A model generated the notes under the pieces. It was not told the origin of the DNA. It saw nothing but the letters and a program-made list of their open reading frames with translations, and did not search any database. A program made the translations under genes and the position numbers. From Flavobacteriaceae bacterium NBU2977 (lineage in GTDB: Bacteria > Bacteroidota > Bacteroidia > Flavobacteriales > Flavobacteriaceae), in NCBI GenBank assembly GCA_019931105.1, contig JAIOUW010000001.1:1116001-1180000 (forward strand): DNA of 64,000 bases, written 5' to 3'. The number at the start of each line of letters is the position of its first letter. Within the stretch, counting starts at the first letter, position 1. Below are positions 27,810-36,901 of this stretch, piece by piece.

Positions 27810-30800
27810 ATGAGTAGACAGAAAAAAAATGCAGATAAAGAGTTCGGACTATCGTCATGGGCGATAGACAATCCGTCGGTCATTTATGTAATGATCGCCA
27901 TCTTTCTATGGATAGGGTTCAAGGGCTACCAGTCCATGCCACGTGAAGATTTTCCCGAAATCGTAGAGACAAAGGTCTATATCAGCACTCCTTATCCGGG
28001 AAATACCGCTGAAGATGTTGAACGCCTCATCACGGATCCGTTGGAAGAACGCTTGAAAAATGTGAGTAACGTGGTTGAAGTTACTTCTACCTCCCAAGAA
28101 GATTATTCGATAATAACGGTGGAGTTCGATGAGGAAATTTCGGTAGAATCGGCCAAACTCAAGGTCAAGGACGAGGTCGATGGTGAAAAGGCCAGCGAAG
28201 ATTGGCCAACTTTCAATAATGCAAAGGTCGAACCCAATATTTTTGACCTAAATCTCTCGGAATCCTTTCCGATAATGAACGTGAATTTTACGGGTGACTA
28301 TCCCGTGGAAAAATTGAAGGAGTTCGCCGAATACATGCAAGATGAGATAGAAGACCTGCCGGAAGTCAAGGAAGTAAGCATTCGTGGTGCCCAAGAAAAA
28401 GAGGTCGAAGTGGCCGTCGATGTCTATAAAATGATGGCGGCAAAAGTCAGTTTTCAAGATGTATTGGGAGCCATAAGCAACGGAAATACCACGATGTCGG
28501 CCGGCAATATAGAATCGGGCGGTCAGCGTCGCACCATTCGTGTTTTGGGAGAGATCGAAGACCCTGAACAACTGAACGATTTTGTGGTAAAATCGGAAAA
28601 CGGGGCAATATATCTCAAAGACATCGCAACCATAAAATTCGATGAAGAAGAAAAGACAACCTATGCCCGTGAATTTGGGGAAAGCGTGGTAATGCTCGAT
28701 ATTAAAAAACGGTCGGGCAAGAATATGATCGAAGCCACTACCAAGGTCAGGGAGCTTGTCAAAGAGGCGCAGCAAAACTACTATCCGGCCGACCTGAACA
28801 TAACGATCGCCAATGATTCCTCCGGTAGGATTTTGAACCAAGTTGACGATTTGGTCAATAACATCATCTTCGGGATAATTTTGGTGGTAACGGTTCTGAT
28901 GTTCTTTTTGGGTTTTCGAAATGCCCTGTTCGTCGGTTTTGCCATACCCATGTCGATGTTCATGTCGTTCATGATCTTGAACAATCTAAGCGGCTTGGTC
29001 GATGGCATGAGCTTTACCCTCAATACGATGATTCTTTTCGGCATGATTATGGGCCTTGGTATGATGGTCGATAACGGTATCGTTGTGGTCGAGAACGTCT
29101 ACAGACTGATGAGCGAGGGCATGTCACGTACCGAGGCGGCCAAAAAAGGTATTGGCGAAATAGCCTACCCTATCATTATCTCAACGGTAACTACAGTTGC
29201 GGCCTTTGTTCCGCTTGGGTTATGGCCCGGAATTTTTGGTCAGTTCATGATCTATTTCCCTATTACCCTATCGGTCGTATTGGGCTCATCACTTTTTGTC
29301 GCGATTTTTATGAACTCGATGCTCGTTTCACAATTTATGGAATTGGGCGAAAAAGAGCTGACCAAAAAACAATTGATACGATTGAGCATCATTCTTGTCG
29401 GCTTCGGATTGTTCATACTTATCATCGGTGGCCCAATGCGAGGTATGGGTAGCGTAATGATCGTGACGGCAGTTCTATTCTGGATCTACAAATACTTCTT
29501 GAAAAAATGGGCTAACGCTTTTCAGAATACCGCCATGGTACGTTTCGAGAATTGGTACGAGCGTCGTATAAAACATTCCCTTCACGGCAATAATGTATAT
29601 TGGTATTTCGGGATTACTTTTATCTTGTTGATCACGGTATTCATGCTTTTCGGAATGTCTTTGGGCAGGGGCCGTACCAAGGTAGAGTTCTTTCCCGATA
29701 ATAAGCCTAATGAAATATATGCCTATATCGAATATCCGCAGGGCACTTCGATCGAAAAGACCAATGAGCTGACCAAAGCCATTGAAAAAAGGGTATATGA
29801 AGTCGCAAATCAAGACAAATACACTAGTGGGGAGCACAACTATTTAGTGGAATCCGCGGTATCGCAAGTGGGCGAAGGTGCTGGAAACCCGATGACCGAT
29901 GGTGGTTCGGCAGCAGAAATGCCGCATCGGGGCAAAGTGACCTTATCGATGCGCGAATTCAAATATAGAAATGGCAGGGATACCGAAGAGTTGCGGGCCG
30001 AAATACAGGAGGCCCTCACGGGAATCTATCCCGGGGTGGCTATTTCGGTGGAAAAAGAGGCCAACGGGCCTCCGGCAGGTTACCCGATAAATATCGAACT
30101 CGAAGGAAAGGACTATACCGAGCTCATCAACACCGCCGAAGACATCCGTAACTTTATCAATACCAAGAACATAGCCGGTATCGAAGAATTGAAAATCGAT
30201 GTAAACAAGGGCAAACCGTCGATGCAAGTGGTAGTGGATCGTGAAAAGGCGGGTGAATTAGGGGTTTCCGCAGGTCAAGTGGGCCAACAGCTGCGCCGAT
30301 CTGTATTCGGCGAAAAAGCCGGCGTTTACAAAGTTCATGGAGACGACTATGATATCAATGTCCGTTTCAATGAGGATATTAGGTATAATAAAAGTGCCCT
30401 CTTTAACCAGAATATCATTTTTAGGGATCCGGCCAATGGGCAAATAAAAGAGATTCCGGTTTCGGCGGTGGCCACCCAGCGAAATTCCTCAGGTTTCAGT
30501 GCCATCAAACATCGTGATAATAAAAGGGTCGTTACCGTATATTCACAATTGAAGCCCGGCTTTAGCGATGCAGGTGCCATAGTCGCCGAGATTCAGAAAG
30601 AAATGGAAGAATACAAGGGACTCCCCTCCGATGTAAAAATAGATTATACTGGTCAGATCGAAGAACAGAACAAACAAATGGCATTCTTGGTAGGTGCCTT
30701 TTTCTCTGGCCTTGGGTTGATTTTCTTGATATTGATATTCCAGTTCGGTGGTATCTCCAAACCGTTTATCATCATGATCGCCATCTTTTTGAGTTTTATC

Positions 30801-31331
30801 GGGGTCTTCGGTGGATTAATGATAACAGGATGGTCATTCGTCATCATGATGACCATGATGGGCATCATATCCTTGGCGGGGATCGTGGTCAACAACGGTG
30901 TCGTATTGCTCGACTATACCCAAATATTGATCGATCGTAAAAAAGTGGCGCTGGGCATGGATGATAAAGATCTCTTGACCATGCCACAGGTTACCGAAAT
31001 TATTACCAAGGGCGGCAAGGCAAGGCTACGCCCTGTTATTTTGACCGCCATTACTACGGTATTGGGGTTGATCCCATTGGCCATAGGCTTGAATATCGAT
31101 TTCTTCTCGCTGTTCTCCGAGTTTGACCCAAAAATATATATGGGTGGTGATAACGTAGTGTTTTGGGGGCCTTTGGCATGGACGGTTATCTTCGGATTGC
31201 TCGTTGCCACCTTCTTGACCTTGATCATTGTTCCTGTATTGTTCAACATTTCATATCGTATGAAAATTTGGGCGCGAAAAAATCTAGGTAAAAAAGTTAC
31301 CGACCAAAAGATCGCTGAGCAGGTAGCTTAA
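27810..31331 (+). CDS. RND-family efflux permease
   Basis: A 1173-residue inner-membrane transporter of the AcrB type. The first transmembrane helix (SVIYVMIAIFLWIGFKGYQSMPREDFPEI), the porter-domain pattern PYPGNTAEDVERLITDPLEE, helices near residue 350 (FGIILVVTVLMFFLGFRNALFVGF) and GMIMGLGMMVDNGIVVVENV, and the second half (GGKARLRPVILTAITTVLGLIPLA) are all present. It is longer than AcrB (about 1050 residues); there is an extra hydrophobic stretch near residue 525-555. It exports hydrophobic compounds with proton-motive force through the adaptor and TolC. Substrates are not indicated. Confidence 0.96.
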   Translation: MSRQKKNADKEFGLSSWAIDNPSVIYVMIAIFLWIGFKGYQSMPREDFPEIVETKVYISTPYPGNTAEDVERLITDPLEERLKNVSNVVEVTSTSQEDYSIITVEFDEEISVESAKLKVKDEVDGEKASEDWPTFNNAKVEPNIFDLNLSESFPIMNVNFTGDYPVEKLKEFAEYMQDEIEDLPEVKEVSIRGAQEKEVEVAVDVYKMMAAKVSFQDVLGAISNGNTTMSAGNIESGGQRRTIRVLGEIEDPEQLNDFVVKSENGAIYLKDIATIKFDEEEKTTYAREFGESVVMLDIKKRSGKNMIEATTKVRELVKEAQQNYYPADLNITIANDSSGRILNQVDDLVNNIIFGIILVVTVLMFFLGFRNALFVGFAIPMSMFMSFMILNNLSGLVDGMSFTLNTMILFGMIMGLGMMVDNGIVVVENVYRLMSEGMSRTEAAKKGIGEIAYPIIISTVTTVAAFVPLGLWPGIFGQFMIYFPITLSVVLGSSLFVAIFMNSMLVSQFMELGEKELTKKQLIRLSIILVGFGLFILIIGGPMRGMGSVMIVTAVLFWIYKYFLKKWANAFQNTAMVRFENWYERRIKHSLHGNNVYWYFGITFILLITVFMLFGMSLGRGRTKVEFFPDNKPNEIYAYIEYPQGTSIEKTNELTKAIEKRVYEVANQDKYTSGEHNYLVESAVSQVGEGAGNPMTDGGSAAEMPHRGKVTLSMREFKYRNGRDTEELRAEIQEALTGIYPGVAISVEKEANGPPAGYPINIELEGKDYTELINTAEDIRNFINTKNIAGIEELKIDVNKGKPSMQVVVDREKAGELGVSAGQVGQQLRRSVFGEKAGVYKVHGDDYDINVRFNEDIRYNKSALFNQNIIFRDPANGQIKEIPVSAVATQRNSSGFSAIKHRDNKRVVTVYSQLKPGFSDAGAIVAEIQKEMEEYKGLPSDVKIDYTGQIEEQNKQMAFLVGAFFSGLGLIFLILIFQFGGISKPFIIMIAIFLSFIGVFGGLMITGWSFVIMMTMMGIISLAGIVVNNGVVLLDYTQILIDRKKVALGMDDKDLLTMPQVTEIITKGGKARLRPVILTAITTVLGLIPLAIGLNIDFFSLFSEFDPKIYMGGDNVVFWGPLAWTVIFGLLVATFLTLIIVPVLFNISYRMKIWARKNLGKKVTDQKIAEQVA

Positions 31332-31359
31332 CTTGACCTAAGCATTAAAATTGGAATCG

Positions 31360-31400
31360 TCCCAAATTAGTCTGTAGGGTAATTTGGGACTTCTTTTTTG
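31360..31400 (+). terminator. Strong terminator of the efflux operon
   Basis: GTCCCAAATTA (31360-31370) pairs perfectly with TAATTTGGGAC (31381-31391) around a 10-base loop and is followed by TTCTTTTTT. Confidence 0.85.
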
Positions 31401-31451
31401 AAAAGCATAAAATCTACTGCCCTACTTACCATGTACTCGCGCAATACTTCT

Positions 31452-31459
31452 TAAATTTG
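31452..31459 (+). promoter_or_regulatory. Candidate -7 element of aspS
   Basis: TAAATTTG fits TAnnTTTG and lies 20 bases before the start codon, so the leader would be about 14 bases. The same TTAAATTTGCC string stands before dxs. No clear TTG at -33. Confidence 0.45.
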
Positions 31460-31479
31460 CCGACTAAGCAAATTGTTCT

Positions 31480-33234
31480 ATGTATAGAAGTCATACTTGT
31501 GGAGAACTCAGGGAATCTGACGTCAACAAAAAGGTAATACTGTCCGGATGGGTACATAAAATACGCGACAAAGGTTTTGTGGCCTGGGTCGACCTAAGAG
31601 ATCGATACGGAATAACACAGCTGGTCTTCGATGAAGACCGTACTTCGACAAAGCTTTTGGAACAGGCCCGGACACTTGGTCGAGAATTCGTCGTTCAGGT
31701 CAAGGGCGAGGTCATTGAGAGGGCCTCTAAGAACCCCAACATTCCTACCGGAAATATTGAGGTATTGGTCGAAGAACTGACCCTGCTCAACAGTTCAAAA
31801 ACACCCCCCTTTACCATAGAGAACGAAACCGACGGCGGTGAAGACCTTCGAATGAAATATCGCTATCTCGACATTCGCAGAAATCTTGTCAAAGACAACC
31901 TCATCTTTCGCAGTAAGGTCGCCATGGCGGTTCGAAAATACCTTTCAGAACAAGGTTTCATCGAAGTGGAAACACCATATTTGATAAAATCGACGCCCGA
32001 AGGTGCCCGCGATTTTGTGGTGCCCAGCCGCATGAACGAAGGGCAGTTCTATGCCCTGCCCCAATCGCCACAAACATTCAAGCAATTATTGATGGTCGGC
32101 GGATTGGATAAATACTTCCAAATCGTAAAATGTTTTAGAGATGAAGATTTAAGGGCCGACAGGCAACCCGAATTCACTCAGATAGATTGTGAAATGGCCT
32201 TTGTTGAACAAGAGGATATTTTGAACGCTTTTGAGGGATTGACCACATTCCTGCTTAAAGAAATCAAAGGGGTCGAAATCGACAAGTTTCCAAGAATGAC
32301 CTTTGACGATGCCATGAAAAGATATGGTAACGATAAACCCGACATTCGTTTTGGAATGGAATTCGGTGAACTTAACGAAGTAGCCCAACACAAGGATTTC
32401 AATGTATTCAACTCAGCAGAACTCGTCGTAGGCATTGCTATACCAGGTGGAAATTCGTACACCCGAAAAGAAATCGACAAATTGACCGATTGGGTAAAAC
32501 GGCCACAGATCGGGGCCAAGGGTATGGTCTATGTACGGTGCAACGAAGACGGCACTTTCAAATCGTCAGTCGATAAGTTCTATGATCAAGAAGATTTGGC
32601 CAAATGGGCCAATGTGACGGGCGCAACTGCGGGTGATCTTATTTGTGTACTTTCAGGGGAAGCACACAAAACCAGAACACAGTTGAGTGCCCTGCGTATG
32701 GAACTGGCAGAGCGCTTAGGATTGCGAAAGCCCGATGAGTTCGCTCCATTATGGGTAATCGATTTTCCGTTGTTGGAGCTCGACGAGGAAACCGGAAACT
32801 ATCATGCCATGCACCACCCCTTTACATCGCCCAAACCCGGACAACTCGAATTGCTTGAAACTGACCCCGGTGCGGTTCGTGCCAATGCCTATGACTTGGT
32901 CTTGAACGGAAACGAAATAGGCGGAGGGTCGATTAGGATCCATGACAAAGAAGTACAGAGCGTTATGTTCAAACATCTGGGCTTTACCCCTGAGGAGGCA
33001 AAAGCACAATTTGGTTTTCTGATTGACGCCTTTCAATATGGTGCCCCGCCCCATGGCGGAATCGCATTTGGCCTGGATCGCCTGGTGGCGATTCTTGGTG
33101 GTCAAGAAACCATTCGTGACTTTATCGCCTTTCCAAAAAACAATAGTGGCCGTGATGTGATGATCGACGCACCTGCGCCCATCGACGAAGCGCAGTTGAA
33201 AGAGCTGAACCTGAAAGTCGATATTCGATCTTAA
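31480..33234 (+). CDS. aspS: Aspartate--tRNA ligase
   Basis: A 584-residue class II synthetase. The N-terminal OB fold ([26 protein letters not shown]) binds the anticodon. Class II motifs follow: motif 1 around [11 protein letters not shown], motif 2 in [18 protein letters not shown], and motif 3 in [15 protein letters not shown]. The bacterial GAD insert domain lies between motifs 2 and 3, as expected for the long bacterial form. It charges tRNA-Asp; whether it also acts on tRNA-Asn depends on the presence of asnS and gatCAB elsewhere. Single gene, ending in a clear terminator. Confidence 0.98.
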   Translation: MYRSHTCGELRESDVNKKVILSGWVHKIRDKGFVAWVDLRDRYGITQLVFDEDRTSTKLLEQARTLGREFVVQVKGEVIERASKNPNIPTGNIEVLVEELTLLNSSKTPPFTIENETDGGEDLRMKYRYLDIRRNLVKDNLIFRSKVAMAVRKYLSEQGFIEVETPYLIKSTPEGARDFVVPSRMNEGQFYALPQSPQTFKQLLMVGGLDKYFQIVKCFRDEDLRADRQPEFTQIDCEMAFVEQEDILNAFEGLTTFLLKEIKGVEIDKFPRMTFDDAMKRYGNDKPDIRFGMEFGELNEVAQHKDFNVFNSAELVVGIAIPGGNSYTRKEIDKLTDWVKRPQIGAKGMVYVRCNEDGTFKSSVDKFYDQEDLAKWANVTGATAGDLICVLSGEAHKTRTQLSALRMELAERLGLRKPDEFAPLWVIDFPLLELDEETGNYHAMHHPFTSPKPGQLELLETDPGAVRANAYDLVLNGNEIGGGSIRIHDKEVQSVMFKHLGFTPEEAKAQFGFLIDAFQYGAPPHGGIAFGLDRLVAILGGQETIRDFIAFPKNNSGRDVMIDAPAPIDEAQLKELNLKVDIRS

Positions 33235-33241
33235 ATTCTCG

Positions 33242-33266
33242 ATCCCGCTTTTCAGCGGGATTTTTT
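33242..33266 (+). terminator. Terminator of aspS
   Basis: ATCCCGCT (33242-33249) pairs with AGCGGGAT (33254-33261) around the loop TTTC and is followed by six T. Confidence 0.85.
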
Positions 33267-33295
33267 AATACTTTTAAGTAAGAACAATGTCTTAA

Positions 33296-35080
33296 ATGCC
33301 GACCCGACAACAAAAACTATTCACCCAGTTCATCAAATGGCGATATAAGAATATCTCCAACAAGATGTTTACCCATATAATGGCGGTAATAGTTGGCCTA
33401 CTTGCCGGGTTGGCCGCTGTAACATTGAAAAACCTAACCTATTTTATCGAATCATCACTGGAGAGTGGTATCGTTTTTTCAAGCAATCAATTATACTTTA
33501 TACTTCCGATCATCGGGCTGACCTTGGTCTACCTTTACGTAAAATTCGTGCATAAAGAAAAATTGGAACACGCCATATCTTCCATTTTGTTCGCGCTCTC
33601 CAAAAAGAAGGGTATCATCGACATGAAGAAAATCTATACCCCTTTGATAACGGCTCCGTTGACCGTCGGTTTTGGAGGTTCTGTCGGATTACTTGGGCCA
33701 GCGGTTGCCTCGGGGTCGGCGATCAGCTCGAATTTGGGAAGACTACTTCACATCAATGCCAAAACACGCTCTTTGTTGATCGCCTGTGCTTCCGCAGGTG
33801 CCATTGCCTCCATATTCCAATCTCCCATTGCCGCCATTATTTTTGCGGTAGAGGTTTTTAGTATGGATTTTACCATGCTTTCGATGCTTCCCCTGCTATT
33901 GGCCTCTATATCAGGAGTGCTTACCTCGTATTTCTTTTTGGGCAACGAGGTTTTGTTCAATTTTTCATTGGCCGACAGTTTTGAGGTAGAGGATACCCTG
34001 TTCTATATCTTATTGGGGGTCGGTACCGCCTTTGCTTCAATTTATTTTACCAAAATGTATTTTGGTATACTCAGATTGTTCGAGCCATTGAGAAGTCCCA
34101 AATACCGATTATTGGTAGGTGGATTGGCAATAGGGATTATGCTGTATTTCATCCCGCCGTTATACGGCGAGGGTTTCGGCTTTATCAACAACCTTTTGGA
34201 AGGTAACCACGTCGCCGCTCTGGGAACCACTCCTTTTGATGCTTATATGGACAATATTTGGATCGTCATTGCCTTATTGTTCGGGCTGACCATTTTCAAA
34301 GCCGTGGCAATGACCACCACCTTTGCCGCGGGAGGTGCCGGAGGAATCTTTATTCCCACCATGGTAATGGGCAGCGCCTTGGGCAATGTGGTCGCCAAGG
34401 TCATCAACCATTCCGGACTCGGGTTCGCGGTGTCGGAAAGTAATTTTACACTGATCGGTATGGCCGGCCTGATTGCCGGAGTACTACATGCCCCATTGAC
34501 AGCGATATTTCTAATAGCCGAAATTACAGGGGGCTACGAACTCTTCGTACCCTTGATGATTACAGCGGCCATATCATATTTAATCACAAAAAATGCCGTT
34601 GACCATACGATTTATACCCGCGAACTTGCAGAACAAGGAGCTTTGCTCACTCATGATAAGGATGAAAACGTGTTAAATGTCATGCAGCTCGATGATGTAA
34701 TTGAAATGGATTTTAAAGATGTAAGGCCCACTATGTTCTTGGGTGAGATGTTGCATGAATCGGTTTCGAAATCGACGCGCAACCTTTACCCCGTAGTAAA
34801 TCAAGACGGTGTTCTTGTAGGGGTCGTACTGCTCGACGACATACGTGAATTCATGTTCGATACGGCCCTTTACCGAACTACAACGGTATCGACCTTTATG
34901 CAGCAACCTCCTGAAGTCATCCTTTACGGGGAAGATACCATGCAAAAGGTGATGCGAAAATTTCAAGTTAGCGGAGCGTGGAACCTTCCGGTCATCAAAA
35001 ATGGAAAGTACCTTGGTTTTGTCTCGAAATCAAAACTGTTGACGGCCTATCGACGCGAACTGATCAATTTTACCAAATGA
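33296..35080 (+). CDS. CLC-family chloride channel/transporter with CBS domains, gating glutamate missing
   Basis: A 594-residue membrane protein with about 10-12 hydrophobic helices and a C-terminal CBS pair (residues about 450-590; MQLDDVIEMDFKDVRPTMFLGEM and STFMQQPPEVILYGEDTMQKVM). CLC filter segments are seen: GGSVGLLGPAVASGS at 128-141 and AAGGAGGIFIPTMVMGS near 350. At the place of the external gating glutamate (GxEGP) this protein has leucine 133. At the internal proton glutamate (FIIEE in E. coli ClcA) it reads FAVEV, with valine 187 in place of the second glutamate. It may thus conduct chloride without proton coupling; this is read from motif alignment only. The next gene overlaps its stop codon. 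Confidence 0.92.
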   Translation: MPTRQQKLFTQFIKWRYKNISNKMFTHIMAVIVGLLAGLAAVTLKNLTYFIESSLESGIVFSSNQLYFILPIIGLTLVYLYVKFVHKEKLEHAISSILFALSKKKGIIDMKKIYTPLITAPLTVGFGGSVGLLGPAVASGSAISSNLGRLLHINAKTRSLLIACASAGAIASIFQSPIAAIIFAVEVFSMDFTMLSMLPLLLASISGVLTSYFFLGNEVLFNFSLADSFEVEDTLFYILLGVGTAFASIYFTKMYFGILRLFEPLRSPKYRLLVGGLAIGIMLYFIPPLYGEGFGFINNLLEGNHVAALGTTPFDAYMDNIWIVIALLFGLTIFKAVAMTTTFAAGGAGGIFIPTMVMGSALGNVVAKVINHSGLGFAVSESNFTLIGMAGLIAGVLHAPLTAIFLIAEITGGYELFVPLMITAAISYLITKNAVDHTIYTRELAEQGALLTHDKDENVLNVMQLDDVIEMDFKDVRPTMFLGEMLHESVSKSTRNLYPVVNQDGVLVGVVLLDDIREFMFDTALYRTTTVSTFMQQPPEVILYGEDTMQKVMRKFQVSGAWNLPVIKNGKYLGFVSKSKLLTAYRRELINFTK

Positions 35081-35328
35081 AGCATCTCATTCTCTTAATC
35101 GTAATTGCATCTTTTGTATCCATAATCTACGGGTTCACTTTGCCGGAGGGAGAAACACTCCTGGCCGATAAATTTATCGGGGCTGGAACAGTCGGGCTTT
35201 TTTTGGTGGCCATGCCACTTTTCTTGTTTACCTACAGCAAGGGAAAGAAAATGAAAGATTATATGCTCACCGATGAGAACATTCGAAAAATGAGAGGTGA
35301 AGATATCGAAAAGCCTGAAAATCAATGA
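35077..35328 (+). CDS. Small two-helix membrane protein coupled to the CLC gene
   Basis: An 83-residue protein. The ATG at 35077 overlaps the TGA of the CLC gene (ATGA), which shows translational coupling; longer starts inside the CLC gene are not credible. Two hydrophobic segments (MKHLILLIVIASFVSIIYGF and VGLFLVAMPLFLFTY) are followed by a charged tail (GKKMKDYMLTDENIRKMRGED). I do not recognise a named family. It could be an accessory subunit of the channel, or simply share its transcript. Confidence 0.78.
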   Translation: MKHLILLIVIASFVSIIYGFTLPEGETLLADKFIGAGTVGLFLVAMPLFLFTYSKGKKMKDYMLTDENIRKMRGEDIEKPENQ

Positions 35329-35418
35329 TGTTTGAAAACATATACTGTCATTTTTCTACCAACTTTCAACAAAAAAACATAAATTAGTAGTGATTATTAG
35401 TAATTAATTTTTATTGGA

Positions 35419-35613
35419 ATGACTGGAACAGTTAAATTTTTCAATGAATCCAAAGGTTACGGGTTCATTACCAACGACGAAACCGGAAAAGACATTTTCG
35501 TTCACGCCACTGCGCTCAACGGAACTGAGCTTAAGGAAGGCGACAAAGTAGAATACGTAGAAGAAGAAGGACGCAAGGGAATGGTAGCTGCGCAAGTGCA
35601 GGTCACTGGATAA
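35419..35613 (+). CDS. Cold-shock protein (CspA family)
   Basis: A 64-residue single OB-fold protein: TGTVKFFNESKGYGFITND, then DIFVHATALNG. The RNP1 motif (KGYGFI) and RNP2 motif (DIFVHA) that bind single-stranded RNA and DNA are intact. It acts as an RNA chaperone; whether it is cold-induced cannot be told. It is a single gene with an AT-rich 5' region of about 90 bases and its own terminator. Confidence 0.95.
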   Translation: MTGTVKFFNESKGYGFITNDETGKDIFVHATALNGTELKEGDKVEYVEEEGRKGMVAAQVQVTG

Positions 35614-35641
35614 TAAGTATCTTATTTTGAATGATCAGGAG

Positions 35642-35671
35642 ACCCTGACCTATATATGGTCAGGGTTTTTT
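35642..35671 (+). terminator. Terminator of the cold-shock gene
   Basis: ACCCTGACC (35642-35650) pairs with GGTCAGGGT (35658-35666) around the loop TATATAT and is followed by a run of T. Confidence 0.85.
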
Positions 35672-35696
35672 AGTGCCGTTGGTGTAATAGTTTCAA

Positions 35697-36146
35697 TTAA
35701 TTCAAATTGCGTTTTTGCACGAAGAACTTTCTTAACAAATCGGAAGCTTCATCCTCTAAAATGCCACCCAAGACTTTTGTCTTTGGGTGCAACTTCGTGC
35801 CCAATGCCCCATACCCACGTTGCGGATCTTTGGCCGCATAAACAATTTTTGAAATCTGACTCCAATATAGAGCTCCAGCGCACATCTGACAAGGCTCTAA
35901 AGTAACATACAATGTACATTCATGCAGATACTTGCCTCCCAGAAAATTTGCCGCAGCAGTAATAGCTTGCATCTCTGCATGGGCGGTCACATCGTGCAGT
36001 TGCTCGGTCAAGTTATGCGCCCTGGCAATTATTCTATCTTTTACGACCACAATTGCCCCAATAGGCACCTCGCCCTTCTCAAAGGCGGCCTCCGCCTCTT
36101 GCAAGGCCTTTCTCATAAAATAAGTATCATCGAAAGGGAGTACCAT
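35697..36146 (-). CDS. tadA: tRNA-specific adenosine deaminase
   Basis: A 149-residue cytidine/deoxycytidylate deaminase-fold enzyme. The zinc site is HAE (H56, with the catalytic E58, in VTAHAEMQAI) and PCQMC (C86, C89 in TLEPCQMCAGA). It deaminates A34 to inosine in tRNA-Arg(ACG), which is essential in most bacteria. I chose the ATG at 36146 (MVLPFDDTYFMRKAL); upstream codons add 19 residues with no family likeness. TadA is preferred to guanine deaminase because of the VPIGAIVVVKDRIIARAHN and RGYGALGT segments. Confidence 0.93.
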   Translation of the reverse strand: MVLPFDDTYFMRKALQEAEAAFEKGEVPIGAIVVVKDRIIARAHNLTEQLHDVTAHAEMQAITAAANFLGGKYLHECTLYVTLEPCQMCAGALYWSQISKIVYAAKDPQRGYGALGTKLHPKTKVLGGILEDEASDLLRKFFVQKRNLN

Positions 36147-36243
36147 GAGGACAAAAATACGATACTGAAATGAGTAATCTCTGATACATACAGTTGAAAA
36201 CAAGTATCAATAAATTTCAGAAATGCTGGTCATAAGTTCTTAT

Positions 36244-36498
36244 TCATTTCTTAAACTCCATTTTATAAACCTCAAAGTAAAGTAAGAGCTCTTGAAGATC
36301 TAAACATCCCGTCTTTCGATAAATACTTTTCTCCATTTTTTCGACCTTCCCCTTTGCAAGACCCAAAATTTCTGCCAGCGCCGAGCTACCCAGTTGAAAT
36401 TGCATCATCTCAAGAACGAGCATTTCTTGCCGGGTAAATTCAACGGTATGTGCCCTTGCTTCGGTTTTGATTCTATTGAACCGATTGTTCCCCTTCAT
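36244..36498 (-). CDS. Small LuxR/GerE-like helix-turn-helix protein
   Basis: An 84-residue protein. EFTRQEMLVLEMMQFQLGSS, LAEILGLAKGKVEKMEKSIYRKTG and LDLQELLLYF follow the four-helix pattern of LuxR-type DNA-binding domains, though with substitutions in the recognition helix. There is no receiver or sensor domain and the basic N-terminus is short. It could be a free-standing DNA-binding protein or a remnant of a larger regulator. No partner gene is near. The resemblance is moderate. Confidence 0.55.
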   Translation of the reverse strand: MKGNNRFNRIKTEARAHTVEFTRQEMLVLEMMQFQLGSSALAEILGLAKGKVEKMEKSIYRKTGCLDLQELLLYFEVYKMEFKK

Positions 36499-36901
36499 AT
36501 AAAACTAACTTAAATTGACCTAAAAAAATGAGCGGAAGACAATGCCCCTTCCCTAGAAATATTGAAAGATCCTCGGTACTGTTTCAAACGTATCAGTTGA
36601 CAAAACAGCTTAAGTTCTTTTATAAGAAGAACTTCCTAATGGTCAAACAAATGAAAATTACTATTTAGGATTCAATATTCTTAGTTGACGATATCAAACT
36701 TAACCCTATCAATCAAGTAAAAAAATACCCTGAAATGGGTATATTCTTTACGAAGTTGGAATTTCAAAGTTTGTTCATAGGCTTTTTGCGCGGTAACTTA
36801 ATGAACCGGTATTCCCCTAAATCACAACCCAGTCTTTTTTAGTGAATTATTAAACTTAGCAACGGTATACTAGTGAATACCCTTAAATTTGCCAATTGAA
36901 A
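36499..36901. other. Gene-free 403-bp region upstream of dxs
   Basis: No convincing coding frame is seen. It holds a short hairpin (ATACCC at 36725-36730 and GGGTAT at 36737-36742) without a T tail, and near its end a TAAATTTG element (36884-36891) that fits the -7 consensus for dxs with a leader of only a few bases. AT-rich tracts fill the rest. Confidence 0.4.
36884..36891 (+). promoter_or_regulatory. Candidate -7 element of dxs
   Basis: TAAATTTG fits TAnnTTTG, and the surrounding TTAAATTTGCC is identical to that before aspS. The start codon follows after 10 bases, so the mRNA would be nearly leaderless. Confidence 0.4.
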
